NCBI GenBank assembly: GCA_043778625.1
Contig: JAYWFU010000134.1
Coordinates: 1 to 54,713 of the forward strand
Source: JACMRI01 sp043778625
Lineage (GTDB): Bacteria; Bacteroidota; Bacteroidia; UBA4408
Length of the DNA: 54,713 bases
Direction of reading: 5' to 3'
This document shows positions 1 to 8,170 of the stretch, in pieces. The translations under genes were made by a program, and so were the position numbers. The notes beneath the pieces are model-generated. The model saw only the letters and a program-made list of their open reading frames with translations. It was not told the origin of the DNA and did not search any database. Numbering within the stretch: the stretch's first letter is position 1; each line of letters begins with the position of its first letter.

Positions 1-19
1 GCCCTTAGGGCAAAAAAAA

Positions 20-1115
20 AACTAGAGTGCAGATTGCGAAATTTTTTCATCTATTTTTGGGTTTCTAAACAAACAAAAACGATGGCACAATTAACACAAC
101 AACAAAGATATGAAATTGAAGCACTTCTCACTGTAGGTTTTTCAATGACAGAAATCGGAAAAAAAATAAGCGTAAATACGTCTGTAATTTCAAGAGAATT
201 AGCCCGAAATTCCGACCAAAGAAATGGTGTTTACAAAGCTGATTTGGCTCAAAAAAAATGCACAGCTCGGCATACGTTAAAAAAGAAAAACACACGTTTT
301 ACTGACGAGATAAAAGCGTACATTTTACTCCTTTTGAAACAAGATTTTAGCCCCGAACAAATCGTTGGTCGTTGTAAGTTTGAAAACTATTCCTGTGTTT
401 CGGCAGAAAGTATCTATCAATTGATTTGGCAGGACAAAAAAACTGGAGGAAGCATTTATAAACATTTGCGAACAAAAGGTAAGCGATATGCCAAAAGAGG
501 CGCACAGAAAGGAAGTAGAGGAATTATTAAAGATAGAATAGGAATAGAAAATCGCCCAATAATAGTAGAAAATAAAGACAGAATAGGCGATATTGAAATA
601 GATTTAGTGATTGGAAAACACCATAAAGGAGCTTTGTTAACTATAAATGATAGAGCAACGGGAGTATTAAAAATGGCAAAAATAAATAGTAAAGAAGCAA
701 AAGAAGTGGAGGGTAAGGTTGTTGAGTTATTGACCGATTGGATACCTATTTTACATACCATTACTTCAGATAATGGGAAGGAATTTGCACAGCATAAAAA
801 CATAGCTGAAAGGCTAAGTATTAACTACTTTTTTGCTAACCCATATGCTAGTTGGGAACGTGGTGCTAACGAAAATTTAAATGGATTAATTAGACAGTAT
901 TTCCCTAAAAAATGTAACTTTGAACTAATAACAGAAGAGGAAGTTATTAGGGTAATAAAAATATTAAACAACAGACCCAGAACGGCGAAGCCCTCACGGA
1001 AACAATTAAAAAAAACAATCTCCCGTAAAAAGATTTGGATTTAAAACTCCAAATGAAAGATTTGAAGAGAAAATTAAACCAGCAGCATAGTGTTGCATTT
1101 ATTACTTGAATCCAC
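20..1115 (+). mobile_element. IS30-family insertion sequence, degenerate
   Basis: The element is inferred from the IS30-type transposase it contains. Its ends are approximate: the left flank holds a GTGCAGATTGCGAAAT stretch and the right flank holds TTGCATTTATTACTTGAATC just after the transposase stop. I could not pair these into clear terminal inverted repeats or find a target duplication. The first 11 bases of the window (GCCC-TTA-GGGC) form a small palindrome that may lie outside the element. The transposase is frameshifted, so the copy is probably not autonomous. Confidence 0.5.
82..1090 (+). pseudogene. IS30-family transposase, frameshifted near the C-terminus
   Basis: DDE transposase that would cut and move an IS30 element. 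The N-terminal helix-turn-helix region (LTQQQRYEIEALL, then MTEIGKKISVN and VISRELARN) and the catalytic core (GDIEIDLVIG, ITSDNGKEF, WERGANENLNGLIRQYF) give the D, D and E residues. I start at 82 rather than the in-frame ATG at 34 because IS30 proteins begin just before this HTH. After NNRPR the frame runs into an unrelated tail and stops at 1042-1044. The expected IS30 ending (KRFGFKTPNERFEEKI) is present in the +2 frame from about 1025 to the TAG at 1088-1090. The two halves are separated by about 46 extra bases, which break the frame. Likely inactive or reduced, although all three catalytic residues lie upstream of the break. Confidence 0.85.
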
Positions 1116-1152
1116 CTTATTACTCAACCTATACACATTAACACTTACTATC

Positions 1153-2112
1153 ATGTACGCATATACTAACTTTAACAACGATAATAGCCGCCGTAATTTC
1201 ATCTCTAAAGCCTTTGGAGCTACTGCTGCTATTGGGCTGTCGGGAATTTCTAATATAGCACTAGCAAAAAAAGAAATTGTAAAAATTACGGTTTTACACA
1301 CTAACGATGTACACTCGCACATTGACCCCTTTCCTGATAACGACCCTAAATTTGCAGGATTAGGAGGGGCTGCACGCCGTGCTAAAATTATTGAAAACAT
1401 ACGTAATGCGGAACAAAATGTATTGTTGTTAGACGCTGGCGATGTGTTTCAGGGCACGCCCTATTTTAACAAATACGGTGGTGAGCTAGAGTTAAAACTA
1501 ATGAGTATGATGGGCTACGATGCCACAACCATAGGCAACCACGACTTTGACAATGGCCTAGAGGGCTTGCTTAAAGTAATGCCTAATGCAAATTTTCCGT
1601 ACCTAAATACTTCGTATAATTTTGATGATACTATACTTGCAGGTAAAACAATTCCGTACAAAATATTTTTTAAAGACGGTATTAAAATAGGAGTATTCGG
1701 CCTAGGTATTGAGTTAGAGGGCTTAGTAGATAAGCGCATGTACGGTGCAACACGCTACAATAACGCCATAGAAAAAGCAGCAGAATACACCCACAAATTA
1801 AAACACGAATTAAAGTGCGATTTAGTAATTTGTTTGTCGCACTTAGGTTATAAATACGAGGAGAAAAAATTTAGCGACATGGAACTGGCTAAACGCTCTA
1901 AAGATATTGATTTGATTATTGGTGGACACACGCACACCTTCCTCGAAAAGCCCCTAGAAATAAGAAACAGAGATGGCAAATCGTGTTTAGTAGCGCAAGT
2001 AGGATGGGCGGGTTTACGCTTAGGGCGCATTGATTTTTACTTTGAAAAAAACACAAAACACCGAGTAAACGAAAGTGCCAATATTAAAGTTTTGAATTAC
2101 GCAATAGGGTAG
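1153..2112 (+). CDS. Tat-exported metallophosphatase (5'-nucleotidase/UshA N-domain type)
   Basis: Calcineurin-like metallophosphoesterase of the 5'-nucleotidase group, expected to hydrolyse nucleotides or other phosphomonoesters outside the cytoplasm. The start at 1153 gives a twin-arginine signal (SRRNFISKAFG, then a hydrophobic stretch ending at IALAKK); the longer frame from 1090 adds 21 residues with no function and begins at the IS30 stop. Metal-binding motifs appear in order: HTNDVHSH, DAGDVFQGT, GNHDFDNG and GGHTHTF. At 319 residues it has only the catalytic half. In many Bacteroidota the 5'-nucleotidase C-terminal domain is a separate gene next door; here the upstream neighbour is the IS30 element, so the partner is elsewhere or lost. 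Family assignment is firm; the substrate is not. Confidence 0.88.
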   Translation: MYAYTNFNNDNSRRNFISKAFGATAAIGLSGISNIALAKKEIVKITVLHTNDVHSHIDPFPDNDPKFAGLGGAARRAKIIENIRNAEQNVLLLDAGDVFQGTPYFNKYGGELELKLMSMMGYDATTIGNHDFDNGLEGLLKVMPNANFPYLNTSYNFDDTILAGKTIPYKIFFKDGIKIGVFGLGIELEGLVDKRMYGATRYNNAIEKAAEYTHKLKHELKCDLVICLSHLGYKYEEKKFSDMELAKRSKDIDLIIGGHTHTFLEKPLEIRNRDGKSCLVAQVGWAGLRLGRIDFYFEKNTKHRVNESANIKVLNYAIG

Positions 2113-2147
2113 CTAAAATTTTGTTAAACTTTTTATCATCATACCCC

Positions 2148-2177
2148 TTGTAAGATTGTTTACAAAAGATACATTTG
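2148..2177 (+). promoter_or_regulatory. Bacteroidota-type promoter of dnaA
   Basis: TTG at 2148-2150, a 19-base spacer, and TACATTTG at 2170-2177 match the Bacteroidota -33/-7 consensus (TTTG, TAnnTTTG). Transcription would start near 2184, giving a leader of about 58 bases before dnaA. Confidence 0.7.
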
Positions 2178-2241
2178 CAATAATGTTTTTTATTAAGAAC
2201 ATATTGTTAATTAATATTCATCACCCTTATTATATATATCA

Positions 2242-3669
2242 ATGCAAAAGACTTGTGATCAAGTATGGGATAACTGTCTGTCGGTTATTAAAGACAACAT
2301 TAGCCTACAAAGTTTCAAAACGTGGTTCGACCCAATTAAAGCGGTTAAACTGCACAACGGTGTATTAACAATTCAAGTTCCATCACAATTTTTTTACGAA
2401 TGGTTAGAGGAGCATTACATTACATTGCTTAAAAAAGTAGTGCGTAAAGAGCTTGGTGCCGATGGCCGATTAGAGTATAGTATTGTGGTTGAAAACTCGT
2501 ACGGAAACAAACCAATTACGGTACGTATGCCATCGCCTAACGCCAAGGCACTTAACAATTCGCCTGTAACTATGCCCATTGATATTAGTGCTAACCCTAT
2601 TCGTAATCCGTTTATTATTCCTGGATTAAAAAAGGTAAGTGTTGATTCGCAATTAAACGCATCGTACTCGTTTGAAAATTTTATTGAGGGCGAATGTAAC
2701 CGCTTAGCCCGCTCAGCAGGCTATGCAGTGGCTAACAAACCAGGCGAAACATCGTTTAATCCGTTATTAATATATGGGCAAAGTGGTTTGGGTAAAACGC
2801 ATTTAACCCATGCAATAGGTATCGAAATTAAAAACAATTTCCCGTCTAAAACTGTACTTTACGTATCATGCGCTAAGTTTACACAACAGTTTACTGATGC
2901 TACTCGTAACAATACAGTAAATGATTTTGTTAATTTTTATCAAATGATTGATGTACTTATTGTGGACGACGTGCACGAATTTGTGGGCAGAGAAGGTACG
3001 CAAAACGTGTTCTTTAACATATTTAATCACTTACATCAAAACCGTAAGCAAATAATACTAACTAGTGATAAAGCACCTGTTGAAATTATTGGAGTGGACC
3101 AGCGTTTACTATCACGTTTTAAATGGGGACTAAGTGCCGATTTACAAATACCTAACATTGAAACACGTATTGCTATACTTGAGAAAAAAGCCTACGTGGA
3201 CGGTATTGATTTGCCACGTGATGTAATTGAATACTTAGCTTATAGTATATCAAGTAACGTACGTGAGCTGGAAGGTGCTTTAACCTCAATACTAGCACAA
3301 GCAACACTAAACAAAAAAACAATAACGCTAGAGCTTACCAAACAAATTGTAGATAGGTTTGTAAAAAACACAGCACGCGAAGTTTCAATTGACTATATAC
3401 AAAAAGTGGTATGCGATTATTTTGATTTAGCGATGGAAACATTAAAATCAAAAACTCGTAAGCGCGAAGTGGTGCAAGCGCGTCAAATAGCTATGTATTT
3501 TAGTAAGGTAATGACTAAATCGTCGTTGGCTACTATTGGGCAGCACTGCGGTGGCAAAGACCACGCAACGGTGCTACACGCTTGCCGTACAGTAAACAAC
3601 TTAATGGAAACCGACAAGCGTTTTAAATCATACATTGAGGAAATAGACAAAAAAATAAACGTGATGTAA
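2242..3669 (+). CDS. dnaA: Chromosomal replication initiator DnaA
   Basis: AAA+ ATPase that binds DnaA boxes at oriC, opens the origin and loads the helicase. 475 residues, the usual length. Domain I is at the N-terminus (CDQVWDNCLSVIKDNISLQSFKTWFDPI, which fits the family although I could not align it); Walker A is GQSGLGKTH, Walker B is LIVDDVHEF, and sensor/arginine-finger regions lie around SRFKWGLSADL. The domain IV signature GGKDHATVLHACRTV, which contacts the DnaA box, is intact. A strong promoter precedes it and a perfect hairpin follows, so it is probably monocistronic. I saw no TTATCCACA-like boxes in the short flanks, so the gene does not obviously mark the origin here. Confidence 0.98.
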   Translation: MQKTCDQVWDNCLSVIKDNISLQSFKTWFDPIKAVKLHNGVLTIQVPSQFFYEWLEEHYITLLKKVVRKELGADGRLEYSIVVENSYGNKPITVRMPSPNAKALNNSPVTMPIDISANPIRNPFIIPGLKKVSVDSQLNASYSFENFIEGECNRLARSAGYAVANKPGETSFNPLLIYGQSGLGKTHLTHAIGIEIKNNFPSKTVLYVSCAKFTQQFTDATRNNTVNDFVNFYQMIDVLIVDDVHEFVGREGTQNVFFNIFNHLHQNRKQIILTSDKAPVEIIGVDQRLLSRFKWGLSADLQIPNIETRIAILEKKAYVDGIDLPRDVIEYLAYSISSNVRELEGALTSILAQATLNKKTITLELTKQIVDRFVKNTAREVSIDYIQKVVCDYFDLAMETLKSKTRKREVVQARQIAMYFSKVMTKSSLATIGQHCGGKDHATVLHACRTVNNLMETDKRFKSYIEEIDKKINVM

Positions 3670-3691
3670 TTAGTTGGTAATTACTAAATTT

Positions 3692-3727
3692 AAACCGCTT
3701 GCTAAAAAAATTTAGCAAGCGGTTTTT
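3692..3727 (+). terminator. Rho-independent terminator of dnaA
   Basis: A perfect 15-bp stem (3692-3706 with 3711-3725), AAAA loop, followed by a run of T. It lies 22 bases after the dnaA stop. Confidence 0.9.
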
Positions 3728-3774
3728 TTATTACTTTTAAGTATGGTAAAACACATTGAAAATTAATTGCTAAC

Positions 3775-4179
3775 ATGAAACTAATTACCTCATTACTCTG
3801 CGCTACACTATTAATTAATAGTTGCGCAAAAAAACAAACGCCAGATACAAACACTGCATCAAGAGCGGCAACAGTGGTACGTTCGGGGAGTTTTATAGCT
3901 TACTTGCACAAAGCTAGTGGTACTGCCAAAATAACGTCCGAACAAGGGTTTAGAAAACTATATTTTGAAAACTTTGCTACCGATTCGGGTGCTGATATGC
4001 GTGTGTATTTATCAAAAGATTTAACAAACTCCGATTATAAAGACCTTGGCGCATTGCAGGCTATTAGCGGTAATCAAGTATATCAAATTGATAATACTAC
4101 TGATTTGAACTTGTATAAATACGTGCTTATTTGGTGTAACGGACAATCGACCCTATATGGCTCAGCCGAACTTAATTAA
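3775..4179 (+). CDS. DM13-domain lipoprotein
   Basis: Small exported protein of 134 residues. The N-terminus is a lipoprotein signal (LLINSC, lipidated Cys17), so it should sit on the periplasmic or outer surface. From about residue 36 it matches the DM13 domain: GSFIAYLHKASGTAKI, a central DMRVYLS, and the C-terminal KYVLIWCNGQSTLYGSAEL with the conserved Trp-Cys. DM13 has been proposed to be a redox or electron-transfer domain on the basis of its conserved cysteine and companion domains; its role in bacteria is not established. It follows the dnaA terminator and ends 7 bases before the PaaD-like gene, so the two are likely co-transcribed. Confidence 0.85.
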   Translation: MKLITSLLCATLLINSCAKKQTPDTNTASRAATVVRSGSFIAYLHKASGTAKITSEQGFRKLYFENFATDSGADMRVYLSKDLTNSDYKDLGALQAISGNQVYQIDNTTDLNLYKYVLIWCNGQSTLYGSAELN

Positions 4180-4186
4180 TAAAATA

Positions 4187-4669
4187 ATGACCCTAGATTT
4201 AATACACGAATTATTAGCGCAAGTACCCGACCCTGAGGTACCTGCCATAAATATTATGGAGCTTGGTATAGTGCGCAATGTTGAATTAATTAACCAAACA
4301 TTTACTATAACCATTACTCCTACCTACACAGGTTGCCCTGCTATGAAGGTTATTGAAGATGATATTAATAAATTAATGCAACAGCACGCTATTAGTAATT
4401 ACAAAATAATTACGGTACTTAACCCCGCCTGGACGACAGATTGGATAACCGAAACGGGACGTAACAAACTATTGGCCTACGGTATAGCACCGCCAATTAC
4501 TACTACCGCCAACAAAAAAATATTACTTGGTGAAACACCTGTTATTGCTTGCCCTCAATGCAAATCGGTAAATACAAATTTGGTATCGCAGTTTGGTTCA
4601 ACGGCGTGTAAAGCGTTGTGGAAATGTAATAATTGCTTGGAGACTTTTGATTATTTTAAATGTTTGTAA
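4187..4669 (+). CDS. paaD: PaaD-like MIP18-family protein with C-terminal zinc ribbon
   Basis: Homologue of PaaD (PaaJ), a protein of the phenylacetyl-CoA epoxidase system thought to help mature the Fe centre. The N-terminal MIP18/DUF59 domain shows VPDPEVPAINIMELGIV and the TYTGCPAM motif. The C-terminal four-cysteine ribbon reads CPQC...CNNC with a final cluster FDYFKCL. I start at 4187 (MTLDLIHELL) because the upstream ATG at 4157 overlaps the DM13 gene and adds ten non-family residues. No paaABCE genes lie nearby, so it is an orphan here; the rest of the pathway may be elsewhere, or it may serve another Fe-S or oxygenase enzyme. Confidence 0.85.
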   Translation: MTLDLIHELLAQVPDPEVPAINIMELGIVRNVELINQTFTITITPTYTGCPAMKVIEDDINKLMQQHAISNYKIITVLNPAWTTDWITETGRNKLLAYGIAPPITTTANKKILLGETPVIACPQCKSVNTNLVSQFGSTACKALWKCNNCLETFDYFKCL

Positions 4670-4762
4670 ATCCCAGCTAAGGCCTAGTTAGCCCAACACT
4701 AATAATACAAATACTACATTAGCATCTACCTAAAGTAAATACACTAAACCAAGTACAATACG

Positions 4763-5986
4763 ATGATAAAAAATAAACTACTACGCATTATCAGTATACT
4801 ACTAGTGAATTGTACTTGTGTTACATTAACTATGGGTCAGTTGTGGCAGCAACTCCCTAACTACCCTGGTACTGAACGAGATGATGGTGTTTCCTTTGTA
4901 ATAAACAATAAAGGGTATTGCGTAACAGGCTACCAAGTAGGTTTTTCATGCACGGGCAATGGTTTTGTGTTAGATGCCTCTAACGAAACATGGGGAGCTA
5001 TGGCGGCATTACCCACTGGCAACGAACGACAATATGCAACCGCTTTTGCACACGGTAATTATGGTTACATAACTGGTGGTATAGGCAATAATGGCGTATG
5101 TTATAACGATGTGTGGCAATACAATGCTATAAATGATACTTGGCTTGCGTTGCCTAATTTTACAGGCATAGCAACACAAGGCGCAAGTTGTTTTAAGCTC
5201 AATAATAATGTGTACATATTAGGTGGTAAATTTAGCAATGGCAACATTACTAACCAAGTATGGCAATTTAATTTAACTACCCACGCTTGGGTTCAAAAAA
5301 ACAACTTACCTATTGCAGGCTGTTGGCGTGGTGTAGCGTTTAGCATAGATACCTTGGGATACCTGTGCTTGGGTGTAGCTAACAACAAACAATACAACCA
5401 TGCACTATACAAATATATTGAGAGTAGTGACACTTGGATAAAACTTAATAACCTACACTTACCAGCCTTAACTTATACTGGGGTAGCGGTGTGTAATGGC
5501 AAGGCGTGTATGTATGGCGGACAAGATTCGTCAAACATAATTACGAATACGCTTTTAGTTTTTAATCCTATTGATAGTACCTTAACACCATTTGCAGGTA
5601 TACCCACAGTAGGGCGCAAAGGCACTATGGCATTTAGTATAAATAATATACTTTACATAACCACAGGTATAACTACAACCTATACACGCACTAATGAAAC
5701 TTGGAAAAACACTTCCTTTGTTGGTTTTGATAATAATAGCAATAATTTATTTGCTTCTCTTTACCCTAACCCAGCTAGTAATATTCTTCGGGTAGAATCT
5801 AAGATTAACACCACCTCCCAGCTAAGTATAATTAATGCTTTAGGACAAACATTGTATACCGAAAACTTACCTGCCAATAAGCACTTGATAGAAATTAGCA
5901 CTACGAATTTCCCTAGCGGAATATACTTCGTTAAACTAAGTACTAATAACAATAGTAGTACACAAAAACTAATAATAAGCCACTAA
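4763..5986 (+). CDS. Secreted Kelch-type beta-propeller with type A T9SS sorting tail
   Basis: 407 residues. An N-terminal signal peptide (to about residue 26) is followed by Kelch/galactose-oxidase-like repeats, each with a glycine pair and a spaced Trp (YGYITGGIGNNG, VYILGGKFSNG, WRGVAFSIDTLGYLCLG, KACMYGGQDSS). The last 75 residues are a Por secretion tail: LYPNPASNILRVES...SIINALGQTLY...FPSGIYFVKLSTNN. Such a tail directs the protein through the type IX system to the surface or medium. Propellers of this type often bind carbohydrate or protein; no catalytic residues could be assigned. Its stop lies 7 bases from the stop of the convergent gene, with no obvious terminator between. Confidence 0.85.
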   Translation: MIKNKLLRIISILLVNCTCVTLTMGQLWQQLPNYPGTERDDGVSFVINNKGYCVTGYQVGFSCTGNGFVLDASNETWGAMAALPTGNERQYATAFAHGNYGYITGGIGNNGVCYNDVWQYNAINDTWLALPNFTGIATQGASCFKLNNNVYILGGKFSNGNITNQVWQFNLTTHAWVQKNNLPIAGCWRGVAFSIDTLGYLCLGVANNKQYNHALYKYIESSDTWIKLNNLHLPALTYTGVAVCNGKACMYGGQDSSNIITNTLLVFNPIDSTLTPFAGIPTVGRKGTMAFSINNILYITTGITTTYTRTNETWKNTSFVGFDNNSNNLFASLYPNPASNILRVESKINTTSQLSIINALGQTLYTENLPANKHLIEISTTNFPSGIYFVKLSTNNNSSTQKLIISH

Positions 5987-5993
5987 GTTACAT

Positions 5994-7619
5994 TTATTTA
6001 CTGCTAACCACTGCCACTAAATAATTAGGTAATTTATTGTAATAACTGATGTATTGTGTTGGGGTAGTGTATAGGTGTTGTAGGTCGTTAAATGAGCAAT
6101 TTTTTAACGCATTTGTATGTACAATTAATGTACGTTTACCATAACAGTTTATGGGCAAGGTAACTACTGCAGTAGTATCTAAATTAATATACATGTTTTG
6201 AATATAGTGCCTCTTGTTCATAGGGTTGGTGGTTATGCACACAGTTGTACATTTATGTTTAAATAAATAGCGTGTGTAGGTAGCATCAGTATGCAACACT
6301 AATGTAGTGTCCTTGGCTAACTCCGCATCAATTACAGCAAGTGCGGGCAACACATTTGTTTGCACTTTAATACCGCTATACCATGTGTATTCCTGCTCTA
6401 TTTGCTTAGCACGTTTCATAAAACGACTACAATCAGCTGCCGAAAAAATTAATAATAAAACCACTACAGCCTTAAATAATTGTTTGTAATTAGTGTACAA
6501 CGCTTGCAATATAGCTATGCCTGCCATATTACCTACAAAATAATAATGGCGAGTTTCGTACGAAACGGCTTTATTTTGCAAATAGTACCACATAAAAATA
6601 CTAGCCGTTACTACGTACATTACCGTTGCTAATAAATACGTAGCATGTTCCGCTCTTTTGCGTATTAAATAAATACAAACTATAACTGAAATAAATACAA
6701 AGGGCAACAATAGCCAAGCCACATCAATACCTTTGGTATTAAGTGCTGGTGCTATGTTTTGTAACACGTCAGCTATCTTAAAAAAATGGGTAACCAAGGC
6801 ACTCCACGGGTGTGCAAAATCAGCAAGCAAGGTATTAGGTACGCCATTAGTCATTGTTAAATCCATAGTGGTTGATGGTGTTAGCCCCTTACTCAAATAA
6901 AACACATACACCCCCACAACGCTTAGTACCATTGCCACATAAGGCTTATAACGTTTTAATTGTAGTAATTGAGCTATACTTATTGTACTACTTACAAACA
7001 AATACACTGCAGTAGCAATGTAAATAATAACAAACGATGTTTTTAAAAACACACCCACTATGCCTAAAAAAAAAGCAATACACATGTATTTATAACTATA
7101 ATTAAACTTAGTAATAAGTACACACACTAGCCACGGCGCAGCCGCCCACAACAATGTTTCGCCACCAAAATACACCAAATAGTGCCAAAAGAAATTACGA
7201 TTACACACCAACATAATTAACACCACATACATAACCGTTATACTTACCCGCAAGCGTTGCATTAGGGTATAATAACCCATTATGCTTATTACTCCGCATA
7301 ATGTAATAGTAATAACCTCAGCAGTAGCAATAGGCACACCCAACCACTTAATAAATAGGTAAGGTAGCATGTATTGCCCAGGGCTCCACCAATTTAAGTA
7401 ATGTTGTGTAGGTTGTAAGTTATTGTTAATGTCAGCATAATTTACTGTATTCCACTTACCGCCATATAGCCAATCTTGCAGGGTTTCAAACCCTACTAAA
7501 GGATCAAACCAAGTGCACACACCATTAGTTACACTTACGTAAGTGTAACACAATAGTACAAGAGCCACAAGTGTAAGTGTACTATATTTTAATTTTGATG
7601 GACTCAGTGTAACTAACAT
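5994..7619 (-). CDS. Polytopic membrane protein, GT-C glycosyltransferase-like architecture
   Basis: 541 residues with roughly ten or more hydrophobic segments, starting at about residue 14 (LTLVALVLLCYTYVSV). The first large loop (residues about 35-80) is polar and Trp/Asp-rich, with FDPLVGFETLQDW and NWWSPGQYMLPYLF. The last 130 residues form a soluble tail. An N-terminal acidic loop plus many membrane spans and a C-terminal soluble domain resembles lipid-linked-sugar (GT-C) glycosyltransferases, but I see no definitive motif and do not assign an activity. Transcribed alone on the minus strand. Confidence 0.6.
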   Translation of the reverse strand: MLVTLSPSKLKYSTLTLVALVLLCYTYVSVTNGVCTWFDPLVGFETLQDWLYGGKWNTVNYADINNNLQPTQHYLNWWSPGQYMLPYLFIKWLGVPIATAEVITITLCGVISIMGYYTLMQRLRVSITVMYVVLIMLVCNRNFFWHYLVYFGGETLLWAAAPWLVCVLITKFNYSYKYMCIAFFLGIVGVFLKTSFVIIYIATAVYLFVSSTISIAQLLQLKRYKPYVAMVLSVVGVYVFYLSKGLTPSTTMDLTMTNGVPNTLLADFAHPWSALVTHFFKIADVLQNIAPALNTKGIDVAWLLLPFVFISVIVCIYLIRKRAEHATYLLATVMYVVTASIFMWYYLQNKAVSYETRHYYFVGNMAGIAILQALYTNYKQLFKAVVVLLLIFSAADCSRFMKRAKQIEQEYTWYSGIKVQTNVLPALAVIDAELAKDTTLVLHTDATYTRYLFKHKCTTVCITTNPMNKRHYIQNMYINLDTTAVVTLPINCYGKRTLIVHTNALKNCSFNDLQHLYTTPTQYISYYNKLPNYLVAVVSSK

Positions 7620-7658
7620 AATTTACTATTTTTATGTGCTTAAAATTATACAAATGAA

Positions 7659-7689
7659 TTTGTTTTACATTTAATTATTTATATATTTG
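7659..7689 (+). promoter_or_regulatory. Bacteroidota promoter upstream of the secreted-protein cluster
   Basis: TTTG (7659-7662), 19-base spacer, TATATTTG (7682-7689): a perfect match to the phylum consensus. It lies 41 bases before the ATG at 7730 and probably serves 7730-8158 and the adjoining gene at 8171. Confidence 0.75.
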
Positions 7690-7729
7690 AATGTGAATAT
7701 AAACACGTTTAATTATTAAATTATCTATT

Positions 7730-8158
7730 ATGAAAACATTTACTCTTATTTTATCTTTTGTACTTTTAACTTCATATAGTACAAGTGCGCAAACAACACC
7801 ACAGGAATTTCCAATAGGCTTAACCGTTTCGGGCAGTAATAAAGCGCAAGGTGTAGAGGCCTCTTACTCACTTGGTAAATGTGGCGTTAATGATGTTGTG
7901 TTTATTATATTTAACAATACAAACGTTTATCCTATAACTATTGATTGGTACGACGGGGTATTTACTACTGATTTAAAATGGATTAAAAAAGAAGATGCCT
8001 TAGATAAAAAAACTATTCAAGTGCCTGCTAATAGCAGCGTACGAGGTAATTGCACTAATAATAACTTAACTACCGTAGCATTAAAGACATTTGGCGTAAC
8101 TCTTAAACAATTAAAACGTTACGGAGCATTAAATTTCACAATTACTACCAACAACTAA
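7730..8158 (+). CDS. Small secreted protein of unknown function
   Basis: 142 residues with a signal peptide (cleavage likely after TSAQ, residue 21). The mature part is beta-rich, with a single Cys pair (C44 region and C104 region) that could form a disulphide. I recognise no family. Its signal-peptide DNA is nearly the same as that of the giant gene at 11018, suggesting the 5' end was copied between them. The next gene starts 13 bases after its stop, so it is probably the first gene of an operon. Confidence 0.7.
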   Translation: MKTFTLILSFVLLTSYSTSAQTTPQEFPIGLTVSGSNKAQGVEASYSLGKCGVNDVVFIIFNNTNVYPITIDWYDGVFTTDLKWIKKEDALDKKTIQVPANSSVRGNCTNNNLTTVALKTFGVTLKQLKRYGALNFTITTNN

Positions 8159-8170
8159 AAATTACTTATT

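Noticed and set aside
456..803. Open frame on the minus strand inside the transposase
   Set aside because: It is antisense to a strongly supported IS30 core, has no family features and no promoter.
979..1044. Programmed frameshift in the transposase
   Set aside because: The two frames are separated by about 46 non-family bases, not by a slippery site; IS30 transposases are normally read in one frame.
2113..2241. Replication origin beside dnaA
   Set aside because: No TTATCCACA-like DnaA boxes or clustered 13-mers were seen in this short gap; only a promoter is supported.
2156..2368. Small frame overlapping the dnaA start
   Set aside because: It begins before the mapped -7 element and overlaps the conserved DnaA N-terminus in another frame.
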